Notes under the pieces: model-generated | The model's input: the letters and a program-made list of their open reading frames with translations, nothing else | The model's database searches: none | Told to the model about the DNA's origin: nothing | DNA from: Melieria omissa | Lineage: Eukaryota; Arthropoda; Insecta; Diptera; Ulidiidae | Reading direction: 5' to 3' | DNA: 64,000 nt | Assembly: GCA_963971225.1 (NCBI GenBank) | Contig: OZ020267.1 | Location: forward strand, 87,285,648-87,349,647 | Part shown: in pieces, positions 63,769-64,000 of the stretch | Position numbering within the stretch: the first letter of the stretch is position 1 | Layout of the letters: each line of letters begins with the position of its first letter | Position numbers and translations under genes: made by a program

Positions 63769-64000
63769 TCAGGTATGCGCCTATGAAACCGGTAATTATT
63801 TTTGAAAAAACACGTTTATTGTAAGGAAATGATTACAATTTTATTCTTCAAAGTAATGGCCATCGCTAGCTACCATCTCTCAGGCAATTTATGGATGCCT
63901 CGCCAAAAAAGTTTCGTCTTTTGCCTGAAACCAATCATCGATCCATTTTTTGGCTTCTGCGTGAGAATTGAAGCGCTGTTCTGTTAATGCGTGGCCCATC
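63769..64000 (-). pseudogene. mariner transposase C-terminus and 3' terminal repeat (runs off right edge)
   Basis: The minus strand reads ALTEQRFNSHAEAKKWIDDW and FQAKDE, then in a shifted frame FFWRGIHKLPERW, then VASDGHYFEE, the well-known end of mariner transposases. Two frame shifts are seen. The plus-strand border TCAGGTATGCGCCTATGAAA at 63769, right after a TA, is the terminal inverted repeat. The transposase body and the other end lie beyond 64000. Confidence 0.85.

Overview
This window is eukaryotic, repeat-rich DNA from an insect, most likely a dipteran and plausibly a tephritid-type fly. The evidence is gypsy-type retroviruses with env, LOA/R1-like, Dong/R4-like and APE-type LINEs, PIF/Harbinger, Tc1, mariner and piggyBac-like elements, Helitron-like repeats rich in CACGCCC, and one spliced host gene. 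The species call is inference. I see no operons, rRNA, CRISPR or bacterial genes. Nearly all of the sequence is transposable elements inserted into each other, and most boundaries can be read from target-site duplications (TSDs).

Layout. (1) 1-12389: a minus-strand Ty3/gypsy element (A; gag with an N-terminal SAP-like motif, GTTAAAC slip site, pol) runs off the left edge. It is split by an env-carrying errantivirus (507-9046; LTRs differ at one base; TSD CGCG), whose pol is in turn split by a 1494-bp palindromic Tc1-type element (TSD TA). (2) 12390-18324: an (ATAAT)n microsatellite broken up by a Dong/R4-like LINE (12423-16573) and a 1612-bp Helitron-like element (16680-18291), and bordered by LTRs of elements A and B. 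(3) 18325-23859: element B, a decayed relative of A with mismatched LTRs and a SINE-like insertion. (4) 23860-40500: Helitron-like repeats carrying two LOA/R1-like LINEs (25768-31303 and 33687-38971), a Harbinger derivative and a TTAA MITE. (5) 40493-47974: another Helitron-like unit holding an APE-type LINE, itself split by a transposon with an 8-bp TSD that contains an IR/DR Tc1 element. (6) 49242-50788: host exons, namely a plus-strand exon of unknown identity and two minus-strand exons of a CABIN1-like gene (HIRA histone-chaperone complex). (7) 51396-60627: a Harbinger element with spliced transposase and Myb/MADF-like genes, containing an mdg3-like LTR element that is itself hit by a TTA-flanked DNA element (with a TTAA MITE inside it) and a solo LTR. 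(8) 60628-64000: mostly unrecognised AT-rich DNA with an inverted repeat, a Harbinger MITE and the 3' end of a mariner.

The elements encode their own mobilisation functions (Gag, protease, RT, RNase H, integrase, Env, endonucleases, DDE transposases), but nearly all carry frameshifts, stops or deletions. The errantivirus is the youngest-looking insertion, yet it is disabled by the Tc1 insertion and a frame slip in integrase. All functional calls rest on motif reading of the sequence; no database search was run.
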